Origin: an uncultured Collinsella sp.
GTDB lineage: Bacteria; Actinomycetota; Coriobacteriia; Coriobacteriales; Coriobacteriaceae
DNA length: 41,837 nt
Reading direction: 5' to 3'
Assembly (NCBI GenBank): GCA_900757205.1
Contig: CAAENA010000074.1
Coordinates: 1 to 41,837, forward strand
The position numbers were made by a program, and so were the translations under genes. The first letter of the stretch is position 1, and every line of letters begins with the position of its first letter. Of the stretch, positions 41,600-41,837 are shown one piece after another. The notes under the pieces were generated by a model that was given only the letters and a program-made list of their open reading frames with translations, did no database searches and was not told the DNA's origin.

Positions 41600-41726
41600 G
41601 GGCCCGCCCTGGTGTTACTTTTCAGAACGTCCTCGGACATGCAAGTAACCCCCGCTGCGCACTTCGTGCGGCGGGGGTTACTTGCGTCCTGCGGAATGTT
41701 CTGAAAAGTAACACCAGGGTGGACCC
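41600..41726. repeat. Giant near-perfect palindromic element after oppF
   Basis: The outer arms at 41607-41628 and 41698-41719 are exact 22-bp inverted complements, and pairing continues outward to 41600 and 41726 with one mismatch and one G-U. Inside, 41641-41655 and 41671-41685 form a perfect 15-bp stem (GCAAGTAACCCCCGC), capped by a CGCAC-TTC-GTGCG hairpin. Two similar but unpaired 12-base stretches (GTCCTCGGACAT and GTCCTGCGGAAT) form a symmetric internal loop. It encodes no protein. It may act as a terminator for opp, but its size points to a mobile or dispersed palindromic repeat. Confidence 0.8.
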
Positions 41727-41762
41727 TGCGGTAACGCGGCAGGGAGGGGTGCGATTCCTTGA

Positions 41763-41818
41763 TCGCTCACTTAATCTAATAGGAAATTGAGCGAGGCCGG
41801 AGCTTTGGCTCCGGCCTT
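41763..41818 (+). other. Overlapping hairpins at the window end
   Basis: TCGCTCA (41763-41769) can pair with TGAGCGA (41788-41794). A perfect 9-bp stem GGCCGGAGC / GCTCCGGCC with loop TTTG occupies 41795-41816. The second resembles a terminator with a poor T tract. They may lead into an unseen downstream gene. Confidence 0.45.
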
Positions 41819-41837
41819 CCCATATAAGGGCTCGGCA

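Noticed and set aside
41600..41726. CRISPR repeat or insertion sequence
   Set aside because: There is one inverted unit with no spacer pattern and no transposase frame inside; it is recorded as a palindromic repeat.

Overview
The window reads as a chromosomal segment of a high-GC Gram-positive of the class Coriobacteriia, most probably Collinsella or a close relative. This is inferred from three things: GC-rich, C-ending codon use; the actinobacterial gene order uvrC / rapZ / whiA / gap / pgk / tpiA / secG; and twin-arginine lipoprotein binding proteins. No species marker is complete, since only the 3' end of a 5S rRNA is present. The genus call is therefore an inference.

Layout. 1-142: end of an rRNA operon with its terminator. 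270-3777, plus strand: coaE, a membrane-anchored lytic transglycosylase and uvrB. 3843-9965, minus strand: two unrelated FAD-dependent oxidoreductases, an Mrp/NBP35-type iron-sulfur carrier ATPase and an LTA-synthase-like phosphoglycerol transferase. 10159-17305, plus strand: uvrA with a candidate LexA box, a YbaK/EbsC-type tRNA deacylase, murJ and uvrC. All three excinuclease genes therefore lie within 16 kb.

17306-28102 is the most interesting part: a sialic acid (N-acetylneuraminate) uptake and breakdown locus. A peptide/nickel-family ABC importer (lipoprotein, permease, permease-ATPase fusion, second ATPase; the SatABCD/SiaEFGI arrangement) would bring Neu5Ac in. A CE7-type acetylesterase could remove O-acetyl groups. 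A NanA-like lyase makes ManNAc, a ROK kinase phosphorylates it, and NanE epimerises ManNAc-6-P to GlcNAc-6-P. Next to the esterase is a shortened paralogue whose nucleophile serine is glycine. Strong hairpins sit at several gene junctions, including a 98-nt palindromic element before nanE, and a structured leader precedes the operon. The block lies between uvrC and rapZ, which are close neighbours in many actinobacteria.

28204-35348: rapZ and whiA (the usual yvcK between them is absent), then the highly codon-biased glycolytic genes gap, pgk, tpiA and gpmI, then secG, with clear intrinsic terminators after gap, gpmI and secG. 35639-41583: a complete five-gene oligopeptide importer (oppABCDF). 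A very large, nearly perfect palindrome (about 127 nt) follows, and the window ends in a hairpin region leading to an unseen gene.

No tRNA gene, CRISPR array, integrase or transposase was seen. Calls rest on motif reading and gene context only; no database search was run.
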